A stretch of DNA of 64,000 nucleotides from NCBI GenBank assembly GCA_028641055.1, contig CM054057.1:329126482-329190481 (forward strand), read 5' to 3'. Every line of letters starts with the position of its first letter. The stretch's first letter is position 1. This document shows, in pieces, positions 31,485 to 43,340 of the stretch. The position numbers were made by a program, and so were the translations under genes. The notes beneath the pieces were generated by a model. That model did no database searches and was not told the DNA's origin. It saw only the letters and a list, made by a program, of their open reading frames with translations. The DNA is from Alopecurus myosuroides. Taxonomy: Eukaryota; Streptophyta; Magnoliopsida; Poales; Poaceae.

Positions 31485-34400
31485 TTGAAAGCGGAAAACA
31501 TAAAGAGAGGATTGTTTTGGAACTCGGACGGGTTGGGTGATACTGCGAACCATTTAGCGATCCAGGAGGTTGTAAAAGAGCATAAGTTATACTTCATGAT
31601 CTTACTGGAGACTGGGAGGTCAAATTTTGGCTCTTATTTCTTAAACTTTTTGGCCGGGGGCAAGGACTAGTTTACTTCCGCATGGGAGATCAGGTGGTAT
31701 CTTGGTTGGTTTCAATAATGCGACCTTTGCGGTCCAGTCTGTTGTAACAGGCGACGTTTGTGTTAAATTTCAGGTAAGATCGAAGGAAGATGGTTTCCTT
31801 TGGGCACTTGTGATTGTATACGGGGCAGCCCAAGATGAAAAGAAGTCTGACTTTCTATCGGAGTTAGTTCGTATTTGTGATGGGGGTCACTATCCATGTT
31901 GGTTGGGGGTGATTTCAACATTATTCATGGACGGGAGGAGAAAAATAATGATAACTTCAATCCTCGTTGGCCTTTTATTTTTAATTCTATCATCGAGAGT
32001 CTGGATTTGAAAGAACTTGAACTTTCAAGTCGACAATATAATTGGGCTAGTAGATGGCCAGTTCCGACTTATGAGAAATTTGATAGGATTCTTTCTAGTA
32101 TTGACTGAGAGCAGAAATACCCATTGGTGACGGTTCATGAGCTAACCCATACGGGGTCTGATCATGCGCCTTTACTCATTGACTCTGGAGCTTCAACTCA
32201 TATAGGAAATTCATCGGCTTTTCCCTTGAACTGACCTAGCTTCGGAGAGAGAGTTTTTCGAGATGGTTAGCATCGAGTGGGGTCGTACCAATATTGGGGC
32301 CTCTCCTATTGTGGTTTGGAAAAACAAAGTTAGACACCTACGTAGCTTTTTATGGGGTGGGCTAAAAATATTAGTGGAGAGTATAAGAAACAACGGGGTC
32401 GTTTATTGCTCCTGATAGAGGCTTTGGACCTTAAAGCTGAGTCGACTCCTCTTTCTGAAGCCGGGAGGGCTGCTAAGAAGGAAGCCGAGGTTTTTTGGCT
32501 AACCTCCGTAGGGAGGAAGAGGCTAAGTGGGCTCAGCGGACGAAAGTTCGCCACATTCAGGAGGGTGGGAATAACACCAGATATTTTCACATTATAGCTA
32601 ATAGGAAGCATCAGAAAAAAGAAAATTTTCCAGCTTGAGCAAGACGAAGGAACCGTTGTAGGACAAGAGAATCTCAAAGTGTTTATTTCGGAGTATTACA
32701 AAAAGTTGTTTGGAGCATCGAATCCTTCTACTTTTTCTATGTGTGAATCTAGGATCGAGGATATGCCTCAGATTTCTAGTATTGAGAATAGTTTTCTAAT
32801 AGCTATTTTTTTCGGAAGAGGAGGTGCTTATCTGGTAGGAATATTTTGGAAGGAGTTGTGATTTTACATGAAACTATCCATAAACTTAATAGAAATAAAA
32901 TGGATGGGGTCCTTTTCAAAATTGACTTTGAAAAGGCATATGATAAATTCAATTGGTCCTTCCTCGAGCAAACTCTTCGCATGAAAGGTTTCTCCCCTGA
33001 GTAGTGCGATCGGGTGTCCAGGTTTGTTCAGGGGGGCAGTGTTGAGATCCGAGTTAATGATGATATTGGTCACTTTTTCTAGACATTAAAAGGTTTAAGG
33101 CAAGGGGATATTCGTTGTCTCCTATTCTTTTTAACCTTGTTGTTGATATGTTGGGCATTATTATTGCACGGGCAAAAGAGGATGGACAAGTTGGGGGTCT
33201 TATTCCTCATCTAGTTGAGGGTGAGATTTCTATTCTCCAATATGTTGATGATACTATTTTGTTTCCGGAGCATGATCTAGAGAAGGCGGTAAACATGAAA
33301 TTAATTTTATCTTTATTTGAGCGGTTGTCTGGGTTAAAAATTAATTTCCACAAGAGTGAGATATTTTGTTTTGGGAAGTCTAGAGATTTTATGGCTGAAT
33401 ACCGATAGATCTTTGGATGTGATATTGGTATCCTCCCATTTAAATATCTAGGAATTCTAATTTATCATCGGAAGCTTCTCAATACATAATGTAAGCCTAT
33501 TGAGGATCGTTTTGAGCAGAAGGTAAGCTCGTGGATTGGAAAACTACTCTCATATGAAGACATGCTTGTTCTAATAAATTCAGTTTCACGAGTTTGCTGA
33601 TATTTCTTCTATTTTTTTAAGTACCTATTGGGGTACTGAAAAGACTAGACTTTTATAGATCCCGCTTCGTTTGGCAAAGTGACCAGCACAAAAATAAATA
33701 TAGACTATCTAAGTGGAATATTATTTGTCGACCTAAAGACGGGGGGGCTTGGTATCGAGGTGATGGGTATTAAGAATAAATGTATTCTCAGTAAACAGTT
33801 GTTTAAACTACTAACCAAGGAAGGAGTGTGGCATGAGTTGTTGTATAATAAATATATTAAAGATATGCCTCCATCTAAGACTGAGGCAAAGCCTACTGAT
33901 TCCCCTTTTTGGAAAGGGATTATGAGAGTTAAAGGACTATTCTTTGATAATGTTTCTTTCTCTCTTGGGAATGGAGAAGGAATACGATTTTGGGAGGATA
34001 AGTGGTTAGGGGATACGCCTCTTTCATCTCAATATCCAGCTCTGTTTAATATTGTTAGACAGACGAATGTTTTGGTATCTCACGTTCTTGGTCACACTCA
34101 TTCAAACCTTCAATTTAGACGCCCTTTTGGCGGGGGATAAATGGATTGCATGGTTAGATTTAGTAGAGAGACTGATGGGGGTTTCTCTATCACACTCTCC
34201 GAATTATTTTACGTGGAAATTAACACCATTGGGTGTGTTTTCAGTTAAATCTATGTATATGCATTTAATGAATGGAAATGTTAGGTTCTTACGCAAATAT
34301 TTGTGGAAATTAAAGGTTCGTTGAAAATTAAGATTTTTATGTGGTTCCTCTATAGAAAAGAACTTCTAACAAAAAATAATTTGGGTAAGCGAAGATGGAC

Positions 34401-34837
34401 ATGTAGTAAAAAATGTGTCTTCTGTGACACAAATGAACCGGTTCAACATCTTTTATCAATTGTGATTTTGCTAAAAAGATTTGGAGACTTGTTCATTTTA
34501 TCTTTAGTATTAGCCCATGTGTAGTGTTGCGAATATGTTTGCTCATTGGTTAGATGGGATTGATAAGAGTACTAAATCATCCATTTGTATTGGCGTCTAT
34601 GCTTTTCTTTGGTCAATTTGGAATTGTCGAAATGATGTTATTTGTAACAATGCGAGAGATGGAAATTTTTTGCAGGTTGTTCATCGGGTCACATACTGGA
34701 TAAACATGTGGTCTCATCTTCTTCCACCAGACCAGCAAGGACGTTTGGAGTCTGGATGCACTCGGTTGATGGCGGCCGTTCGGACTATCTTCAACAAGGG
34801 TGTTTGGTTTCACACTGGACGTCTCACGAATGAGTAG
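31485..34837 (+). pseudogene. ORF2 remains of the second LINE (endonuclease, RT, zinc-finger-like end)
   Basis: The endonuclease part (31485-32110) is split by stops and shifts but keeps VGGDFNIIHG and SDHAPL-like blocks. In the reverse transcriptase, the segment holding NKAPGPDG to the thumb side of the fingers is deleted near 32818-32845. After that, KIDFEKAYDKFNW, SPILFNLVVDML and an intact YVDD box (near 33241) are readable. A thumb region, a tail with SRTKCVFCD-like cysteines and the IWSIWNCRNDV block end at 34837. No RNase H domain is present. Confidence 0.8.
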
Positions 34838-35013
34838 TATTGCTTTTTCATCTATTTTCGGGTGGCTGATTCATGTAGCTACTCTTTGTGATCCATGATC
34901 TGTTTGAGCATGTGTGCTACCTTGTTGGATATTGATACTACTAGTTCTTTTAATATAAAAATTGTATGCAGCAACTAGAAGCAGAGGCTGGAATTCCCCG
35001 TTTCAAAAAAAAA

Positions 35014-35543
35014 TTGTTTGTTTTTCTATTTTCTTTGGTGGGGCCATCAATCGACCCTATACACTAGAGCAAACCGTCAACGGTTTGAAGGATTCTACAT
35101 CATGCTACTAATAATACGTTCACCATTGGAGACGGTCTTAGTGGAGGAAAATAAAGGAACGGGGAAAAGAGCCAAAGCTAAGCGGAGAGGATATAACACA
35201 TGGATTGGAAACCGGCCAATGAGTAGAATACACCCGGAAAAGACTATAGTTGACATGTAGAGAAGGTTGTCGGTAACAAAATTGAAGGTGGGTAGTTCTA
35301 CCCTCATCGATGGATGACCATCTTAGGGTATCCTTTTTTACTTCAACCAAGTTGAAAAAACAACCGGTGTATATATGGACATACATGGTCCTAATCTTAA
35401 CGAGATGGGAATAAGAAAGAATATGAATAAAAAAATCGGAGAGGAATGAAGAAGAAACAAAATTGAAACAGGAGAAAGTGAGCACATAGATGTCGGTGAC
35501 CTGTCATATTGAAGTCCCGACTTAAGGTACCTTCTGTAAAATG
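35014..35543. other. Spacer between LINE and mariner element
   Basis: About 530 bp with no recognised gene or repeat. An 80-codon frame at 35018-35260 shows no recognisable motif. Confidence 0.5.
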
Positions 35544-35887
35544 TACTCCCTCCGTCCGTGTTTCAAAATCCTCTAGTGGAAAAATATTTTTCCAGGAAAA
35601 AGTCTCCCACAAGGCCCGTAAGTATTAATGATCATAAACTAGCGTGACCTATTAATGATAAAATCTGAACCAGCCACAGTGTTTCCTCTCTCCTTCCCTT
35701 AATTCTCTCGCGTGTGGAAACTTCCTTGCATGTCGTGTGAACGTGCTTTGCATGGCCACACTCTCTCTCCCTGCGTTACTCCTTCTTCGTCTCCTCTACA
35801 TTTTCTGGAACGATTTCACATGGGTGTGCTTCGTGAGCCATATATATAACCCCTATCGATTGAAGTTGGGAGAGAATCTCGCCTCAA

Positions 35888-36495
35888 TGGATGCAGAAGA
35901 GAGGGCACTCGTGGAGGGAGATGTGGGCCAAGCTGTGCTCGTGCAGGAAGAAGGCTCCCATGGCGCGGTACTGCACGCAGTTGGTATCCATGGCGTCGAA
36001 GGCAAGGTCGGGCACAAGGTCATGCAGGGAGGTGGCGCCCATGGCGTCGAAGGCGAGGTCGTGCGGGGAGGTGGCGCCCATTGCGCGGCAGGCGCGGTGG
36101 CGCACGCAGGTGGCACCCATGGCGCGGTGGCGCAGGCAGTTCGCGGGGCAGGCTCGATGGTGCATGCACTTGGCGCCACCAGGTCGGTAGTGGAAGCGCT
36201 TGGCGCCCAAGGTGCAGTGCACGCAATTGGTGCCCATGGTGATGAAGGCTCGGTGGTGCAGGGGCTAGGATCGAAGCAGATGAGGGACGTGGACGAGATT
36301 GCCGAAGAGGAAGTGGCTATGAAGAAGAGGAGGGAAAACCATGACAGGTTGTTAGCCCATTCTGAGTTCGTCAGGCAGAGCGACACCTACCGCATCGATC
36401 CAATGCTGAGGTACACCTCAACTTGTATTGGATGCGTCACTCCTATTGTATGTGTAAATTGTGGTGTCCGAGGTGGTTTCTTTGTCCGGGGTTGA
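35888..36495 (+). pseudogene. Unrecognised repeat- and cysteine-containing ORF in the mariner element, first part
   Basis: I do not recognise this. A plus-strand frame divergent to the transposase begins at ATG 35888 (MDAEERALVEGD). A TATATATAA stretch lies about 40 bp upstream, and an earlier in-frame ATG exists at 35737. It has imperfect repeats of 8-12 residues built on GAHG/GTHG with Val and Glu, then a charged segment (EIAEEEVAMKKRREN), then TCIGC...VCVNCG, a pair of CX2C motifs. The LTR element inserted at 36493 brings the stop codon. The likely continuation is at 43141-43340, where more cysteine pairs are found. A possible splice donor (GTATGT) is at 36448. It could be a second gene of the mariner element or a captured host fragment. 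Confidence 0.45.
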
Positions 36496-38048
36496 TATTG
36501 TGTGTTGGGATACCCCAAGAGGAGGGTGTGATGAGCACAGCGGTAGGAAATTCCCCTTAGTTAAGAACCAAGGTTATCAATCCAGTAGGAGAAAGAGGAC
36601 CCTTGGAAGGTTGATGCCACCGACGATGGTGATAGCTCACCGGTGTCAGCAACAACGTGGAACATGCACACAACACAACCAAAATACTTTGTCCCAACGG
36701 TACAGTGAGGCTGTCAATCTCACCGGTCTTGCTGAAAATAAAGATTAAACGTATAGTGTAGAAAATAATGTATGCTTGCAGTAAATAAAGAAAGCAGAAA
36801 ATTATGGTGGTTGGTTTAACAATATAGGAAAATGGACCGGGGTTCATAGGTTCACTAGTGGTGTCTCTCCATAAAACATAGCATGTTGGGTGAACAAATG
36901 ACAGCTGGGCAATTGACAAATAAAGGTTGCACCGTAGTGCACATTCATGACATGATGACTACTATGATATTTAGTGCGGGCATTACAGCAATATACATAG
37001 ACCGTAATCCAACTGCATCCATGACTAATAATCCACCCTCAGGTTATCATCCGACCCCCCTTAGGTATTAAGTTGCAAACAACATATAATTGCATTAAAC
37101 AAAGTGTGTAGTGTAAGCAATAATTATGCACGCGGGCACTCTCACCGTTGTTTTCTCCCTAATGGCTAAAACACATCCCCCCTTTCACGTTTTTGTCACT
37201 CGAGCAAGGCGAAGAGGAGGCATGAACCCACTATGAAGCATAAATACTCCCTCTTGTAGTCACTATCAACTAATTGGCCAGAGCAACCACTAGCAACGGA
37301 AAGCATGCAAGATCACAAATAACATATGCAATAAAGACTATAATCAATTTGGCATAAGTTCAGTATTCATCGGATCCCAGCAAACACAGCACATAGAGTT
37401 ACCTAAGATCAATCTCGATCATGTTAGGCAGCTCACGAGATCTAAACATGAAGGCATACGAGTAGAAGACAACCATCTAGCTACTGCTATGGACCCGTAG
37501 TCCAAGGATGAACTACTCATGCATCACTCCGGAGGCGGGCATGGTGATGTAGAGGCCTCAGTGATGACTTCCTCTCCGGCAGGGTGCCGGAGACAACTTC
37601 AGAACCCCTTGATCTAGGGTTGACGGTGATGGCGGCTGTGGAACTTTTCTGGGATATTTGATCAGGTGTTTAGGGTTTTCCATCCGGGGGGAATAAATAG
37701 GCGAAAGGGCAGAGGCGGTGGAGCCCTGGGGGCCCCACACCACCCCCGGCGCGGCCAAGGGGGGCGCGCCACCCTGATGCCCCTCTTCGTCTCCTCTTCG
37801 GTCTTATGGATGCTTCCGGGGAAAATAGGCACTTCTGGCTTTGTGGGGTCCAATTCCGAGAATATTTTCAGAACAATTTTTCTGAAACCAAAAACAGCAG
37901 AAAACAAGGAACTGGCACTTGGCATCTTGTTAATAGGTTAGTCCCGGAAAACGTGTAAAAATGACATAAAGAAGGGAGAAAACATGTAGCAATTGTCATA
38001 ATATCATCATGGAGCATCAAAAATTATAGATACGTTGGAGACGTATCA
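36493..38048 (-). repeat. Left LTR of the nested element, 1,556 bp
   Basis: A direct repeat of 41562-43135. It starts TGATATTGTGTGTTGGG and ends GGAGACGTATCA. It is followed inward by the polypurine tract (38049-38065, read on the minus strand). Confidence 0.9.
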
Positions 38049-40766
38049 AGCATCCCCAAGCTTAGTTCCTACTCGTCCTCGAGTAGCTAAACGATAAAAC
38101 AGTAATTTCTGAGGTGACATGCTACTAACATAATCTTGATCATAAAAATGTAAAGGCATATGCAAGCTGAGATCATAGAACTTCAAACACAAACATGATA
38201 AATAGAACTTTAATAATAAAGAAAAGCAATAACTTTTCATCATGAAGAGTATCTCAGATAAAGGATCATGAGAAACAATGGAAAGAAAGATAAACTTCTG
38301 TTTCAGGTATAGAGAAAGCATGGCAAAGTGATATTTCGCTAGTCCTTAAGAATGGGGAAAAACATAAATGCCAGGACACCTTCAAAGTTTATGAGGAAGA
38401 ATAGAGAAAATAATTTAAGAACAAATGATATCACATCATGAAGTAATTATTTATGTTCATGGGACAATGAATGTAGAACTAAGAATGGCAAAAATGCTCT
38501 CTCAACTGTGCATAAAGTTAGAAGATGGAGACTCAACATAAAAGTAAAAGAAAGGCCCTTCACGGAGGGAAGCAGAGATCACTCATGTGCTAGAGCTTTT
38601 ATTTTGTTAAATAGAGGTATTAAAAGTTTGAAACTCCTCCCATCCATCTTTCACAAACCATGGCTAACCGAATCCTCGGGTGCCTGCCAACAATCACATA
38701 CCGTGGAGGAGTGTCTATATTTTGGGAGATGTATGTTAAAGTCAACGAATGGTAAACAGAAAATACAGTACATCACAAGCCAACTGGATTCACAAGAGCG
38801 GCTCCCATGTGAAGGATGCATCTGGGTAGAAGGTCATCCCTTTTTCTCTTTTGTTTACACAATTATACTTTGACTAATAAATCAGGGGGGGAAATAGTGA
38901 AGAGATTTTGTGTGTATTAATTTGGGGCTGGGCACCCCGCTGCCAGCTCTTCTATCATTTGGATAAGCGGATGAAGCCACTAGTCCAGGGTGTGAAATCC
39001 AATCAACTAGTGAGATAAAGATTCTCTATTGACGTCCTCATGAGCAAAAACATGAACATAAAGCAGGAGTAATTTTGAAGGTTTTAAAGGTAACACATGA
39101 GCAATTTACTTTGGAGTGGTAGTTAAATACCACATGTAGGTAGGTATGGTGGAAACAATGGGAATTTTTTTGGTTTAAGGGAGTTGGATGCACGAGTAGA
39201 GCTCATACTCAGTACAGGTGGAGGCTAGCAAAAGATTGGGAGCGACAAATCAAGAGAGCATAAGAGCCATAATCATGCATAGCGACATAAGCATCATTAA
39301 TTAAAGCATAAGCAGTATCATAGTTCAAAAACTAAGTGGTCATGAAGGCTATTCCTGACTGGTTCATAGTCATTAACATGGTGTGAGCATGCGCCAAGTC
39401 AACCAAATAAAACATTCGAAAGAGAATACCAAAAGTTTACACTTCCTTATGACAAGAACAACTCATGAATCTTTCAATGACATATTAAACACTCTCAGCT
39501 ATTTGAGGCTATTCATGCTACTCAACATCACAAGGCTTTAGAACTAAAACAACATTTAGCATGGCATGAAAAAATTCTAGCAACATTCTATACAAGCTTC
39601 TACTTGCACCAGTATAAATTCTACTTTAAACAACAGTTTCTTTCTCCCAACAAGCACCATACACAATATGTTTTAACAAAAACTCTCTAAATGCTACAGA
39701 GAGAAAACATGAGATTACTCACATAATACTACTAAAACTAACAGCTCTAATAAGAGATGCATGCAAAACAGGAGCTAAATAAATGCAGCAGCCAGACAAA
39801 GATTAAGAATACAAAGTATTCCCATGAAAAAGCGGAGTGTGTCACTCTCCAATAAAAGAATGCTGGGGTCCAACCAAGTTTATTGCAAAAATAAAAACAA
39901 AAACAAAAACAAACTGAAAGAAAAAATAAAATACGCTCCAAGTAAAGCACATAAGATGTGACCGAATAAAAATATAGTTTCACTAGAAGTGACCTGATAA
40001 TTTGTTGATGAAGAAGGGGATGCCTTGGGCATCCCCAAGCTTAGACGCTTGAGTCTTCTTGGAATTTTCTAGGATGTACCACAGGGGCATCCCCAATCTT
40101 AGGCTTTTCACTCTTCTTGATCACATCATATCATCCTCTTCTCTTAACCCTTGAAAACTTCCTTCACACCAAACTTCTCACAATCTTCATTAGGAACGTT
40201 AGTGCAATCAAAATAATAAATTCACATGGTTCAGTTTCAACACAATTCTAACACTCAAAAATACATTAGCTACTCTCACAACTTCTTTTAGAACTCTTTT
40301 TCTCGAAAGAACATCAAAAGAAAGCGATTAAGATGCAAATGCAATTATTGGCAGAAATCTGTCAAAACAGGACAACAGGTAAAGATGATTTTTTTTCTCG
40401 AAAATCTTCTGTTGCTCAAATCAAAAAATGGTCAACTAAATAAAAGTTGCGTATACACCCCAGGATTACGCACAAAAAAACTCAGGTCATTTTGAATTTT
40501 CTGTGATTTTATACGGAATAAACAGTGGGTAGCAGAAATCTGTTTCCTGCGCAGAAATCCGAAATATAGCCTCAACTTTCCACTAGAGGCTTTACTTGGC
40601 TAAAAAAAAAACTCAAAAGAAAAGATACAACGGGGTTGATAAGGAAATAGATAACACCCAGGTGCAAAGAAAACAAAAGAAAACGGGTTGAAAACGGCGA
40701 AATAAAACGGGTTGTCTCCCGATAGCGCTTTTCTTTAACGCCTTTCAGCTAGGCATAGAAAGGAAC
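38049..40766. other. Non-coding interior of the nested LTR element
   Basis: 2.7 kb of AT-rich sequence with no ORF of note. The polypurine-like motif at the left LTR border (GCATCCCCAAGCTTAG, plus strand) recurs at 40029-40044 and, with changes, at about 40087, as if 3'-end sequence had been duplicated internally. Confidence 0.6.
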
Positions 40767-41381
40767 TCAAGTATTTTCAAGTGAGGAATTAAAATCAAGA
40801 TTTGGCAATTCTTTAATAATGCATTTTATTTTTTCTAAGTGAGTTTCAGAGGTTCCTCTTTTAGTACTTTTAGGCTTACTATCTTCATCAAATAAATTCT
40901 CAGGAACAATCCAATCAAAATTCTTTTCTTGAGCTTTGTGCAGTGCCACTAATTTAAAGGGGATTGGTATTTTATCATTGTTTTCGTTATTAGATTCAGT
41001 TTTTTCTAGAGCACCAACAATGTCTACACATGATCCAAGCATATTGAAACGATCAAAGACTTTTCTAGCTTCTATAGCAACATCTCCAAATTCTTTAAGC
41101 ATTGTTTCTAAGATTAAGTTTCTTTTCTCAACATCTTCAATGTTATTCAAGTTGAGGAACATATGTTGTATTATGGGATGGAGGTTACCAAACCTAGCTT
41201 CTAGCATGTGAACTAAAGAAGTTGCAGCAGTCTCGTAATTGGGAGCAAGTTCTACTATGGATTTTTCCTCAAAGTTATCATGCTTACTAACATGATCAAA
41301 TAATTCTTTGATAGTGTCCTTTCCAAGTATAGAACCACTTCCTACCGGAAAATCTTTCAAGGTAAACTTAGGGAAAAACAT
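40767..41381 (-). CDS. Gag-like protein of the nested non-autonomous retrotransposon
   Basis: An intact frame of 204 residues from ATG 41381 (MFFPKFTLKDFPVGSGS) to the stop at 40767. The frame is open further upstream to 41549, but that part is hydrophobic and overlaps the leader next to the primer-binding site, so the downstream start is preferred. The protein is mixed helical, with FDHVSKHDNFEEKSIVEL, LVHMLEARFGNLHPIIQHMF and an acidic-basic C-terminus (PENLFDEDSKPKSTKRGTSE). No zinc knuckle, protease or polymerase is present. From memory, similar proteins are annotated as hypothetical in many wheat and barley models because this repeat is abundant; no function is known. Confidence 0.6.
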   Translation of the reverse strand: MFFPKFTLKDFPVGSGSILGKDTIKELFDHVSKHDNFEEKSIVELAPNYETAATSLVHMLEARFGNLHPIIQHMFLNLNNIEDVEKRNLILETMLKEFGDVAIEARKVFDRFNMLGSCVDIVGALEKTESNNENNDKIPIPFKLVALHKAQEKNFDWIVPENLFDEDSKPKSTKRGTSETHLEKIKCIIKELPNLDFNSSLENT

Positions 41382-41561
41382 GATGAGAAATAACAACGTA
41401 GAGACTAGAATGAGAGCTATTTTTTGTGTGTTTTTTATAAAGAGAAGCAAAACAAGAACAAAATAAAAACAAGGCAATAAGCAAAATAAAGAGGTTGAGA
41501 GTGAGAGACTCCCCTTGCCAGAAGACTTCCTTCTCCCCAGCAACGTCACCAGAAATTTTCT

Positions 41562-43135
41562 TGATGTTGTGTGTTGGGATACACCAAGAGGAGGGTGTGA
41601 TGAGCACAGCGGTAGGAAATCCCCCTTAGTTAAGAACCAAGGTTATCAATCTAGTAGGAGAAAGAGGACATTCGGAAGGTTGATGCCACTGACGGTGGTG
41701 ATAGCTCACCGGTGTCAGCAAAAACGTGAAACCTGCACACAACACAACCAAAATACTTTGTCCCAACGGTACAGTCACGTTGTCAATCTCACCGGTCTTG
41801 CTGAAAACAAAGATTAGACGTATAGTGTGGAAAATAATGTATGCTTGCAGTAAGTAAAGAAAGCAGGAAATTGTGGTGGTTAGTTTAACAGTATAGGAAA
41901 ACGGACCAGGGTTCATAGGTTCACTAGTGGTGTCTCTCCATAAAAGATAGCATGCTGGGTGAACAAATTACAGCTGGGCAATTGACAAATAAAGGTTGCA
42001 CCATAGTGCACATTCATGACATGATGACTACTATGATATTTAGTGCGGGCATTACAACAATATACATAGACCGTAATCTAACTGCATCTATGACTAATAA
42101 TCCACCCTCGGGTTATCATCCGAACCCCCTTAGGTATTAAGTTGCAAGCAACATATAACTGCATTAAACAAAGTGTGTAATGTAATCAATGATTATGCAT
42201 GCGGGCACTCTCACCGTTGTTTTCTCCCTAATGGCAACATCACATGCTCCCCCTTCACGTTTCTGTCACTCGAGCAAGGTGAAGAGGAGGCATGAAACCA
42301 CTATGAAGCATAAATACTCCCTCTTGGAGTTACTAGCAACTACTTGGCCAGAGCAACCAGTAGCAACGGAAAGCATGCTAGATCACAAATAACATATGCA
42401 ATAAAGACTATAATCAACTTGGCATAAGTTCAATATTCATCGGATCCCAACAAACACAGCACATAGAGTTACATAAGATCAATCTCGATCATGTTAGGCA
42501 GCTCACGAGATCTAAACATGGAGGCATATGAGGAGAATACAACCATCTAGATACTACTATGGACCCGTAGTCCAAGGATGAACTACTCACACATCACTCC
42601 GGAGGCGGGCATGGTGATGTAGAGGCCTCCGATGATGATTTTCTCTCCGGCAGGGTGCCAAAGACAGCTTCAGAACCCCCTGATCTAGGGTTGACGGCGA
42701 CATCGACTGTGGAACTTTTCTGGGATATTTGATCAGGTGTTTAGGGTTTTCAATCTGGGGGGGGGGATAAATAGGTGAAACGGGAGAGGCGGTGGAGCCC
42801 TAGGGGCCCCACACCACCCCTTGGCGCGGCCAAGGGGGGCGCCACCCCATGGTGTGGGCCCCCTGATGCCCCTCTTCGTCTCCTCTTCGGTGTTCTGGAT
42901 GCTTCCGGGGAAAATAGGCACTTCGGGCTTTGTTGGGTCCAATTCCGAGAATATTTCCAGAACAACTTTTCTGAAACCAAAACAGCAGAAAACAGGGAAC
43001 TGACACTTGGCATCTTGTTAATAGGTTAGTCCCGGAAAACTTGTAAAATGACATAAAGATGAGAGAAAACATGTAGCAATTGGCATAATATCATCATGGA
43101 GCATCATAAATTATAGATACGTTGGAGACGAATCA
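41562..43135 (-). repeat. Right LTR of the nested element, 1,574 bp
   Basis: A direct repeat of 36493-38048. It starts TGATGTTGTGTGTTGGG and ends GGAGACGAATCA, followed by the GGGGT duplication. Confidence 0.9.
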
Positions 43136-43140
43136 GGGGT

Positions 43141-43340
43141 GTAGGCTGCCGGTTCCGAAAGATCTGTGGTGTTGCTTAGTTTGTGAGAAGCCTCGTCTAC
43201 TTGACAACTATTGGTGCTCGGATTGTGCAACTACTCTCGGTGTTACTAAAAAGGGTGTGTGCGTGAGCTACCATCGCAACCCCTCCTCCTATGTCCTTGA
43301 TGAAAACAAAGATGAAGTAGTCCACGAAACTCAAATGTAG
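43141..43340 (+). pseudogene. Cysteine-rich ORF in the mariner element, second part
   Basis: After the LTR insertion the plus strand shows GCRLPVPKDLWCC, then LVCEKPRLL and YWCSDCATTLG, ending at a stop at 43338-43340. The spacing CX2C-X11-13-CX2C looks like a zinc-ribbon or other small metal-binding fold. The frame is shifted by one base relative to the part ending at 36492, so either an intron or an indel lies between. The protein family is not recognised. Confidence 0.45.

Larger units (their letters stand above)
29061..35013 (+). mobile_element. Second LINE, main piece, strongly degenerate
   Basis: This continues the LINE broken at 19642. It carries remains of ORF1 (to about 31480) and ORF2 (31485-34837), and ends with nine A residues at 35005-35013. 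The motifs closely match the LINE at 11244-18885 (for example KIDFEKAYDK, SPILFN, LNRN/CRND near the C-terminus), so both belong to one lineage. Frameshifts, stops and at least one internal deletion show it has long been inactive. Confidence 0.82.
36493..43135 (-). mobile_element. LTR retrotransposon without pol, nested in the mariner element
   Basis: LTRs lie at 36493-38048 and 41562-43135 (TGAT...ATCA) with a perfect 5-bp duplication, GGGGT (36488-36492, 43136-43140). The direction is minus. Next to the right LTR the minus strand reads TGGTGACGTTGCTGGGG, resembling the TGGCGCCGTTGCCGGGG primer site of Athila-like gypsy elements. Next to the left LTR it reads CTAAGCTTGGGGATGCT, a purine-rich tract. 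The 3.5-kb interior carries a single gag-like frame and no pol. The superfamily call (gypsy-derived, non-autonomous) is tentative. The LTRs differ by about 6% in the first 285 bp, so it is old. Confidence 0.88.

Noticed and set aside
35018..35260. 80-codon frame beside the LINE tail
   Set aside because: No motif, no promoter, and partly simple sequence.
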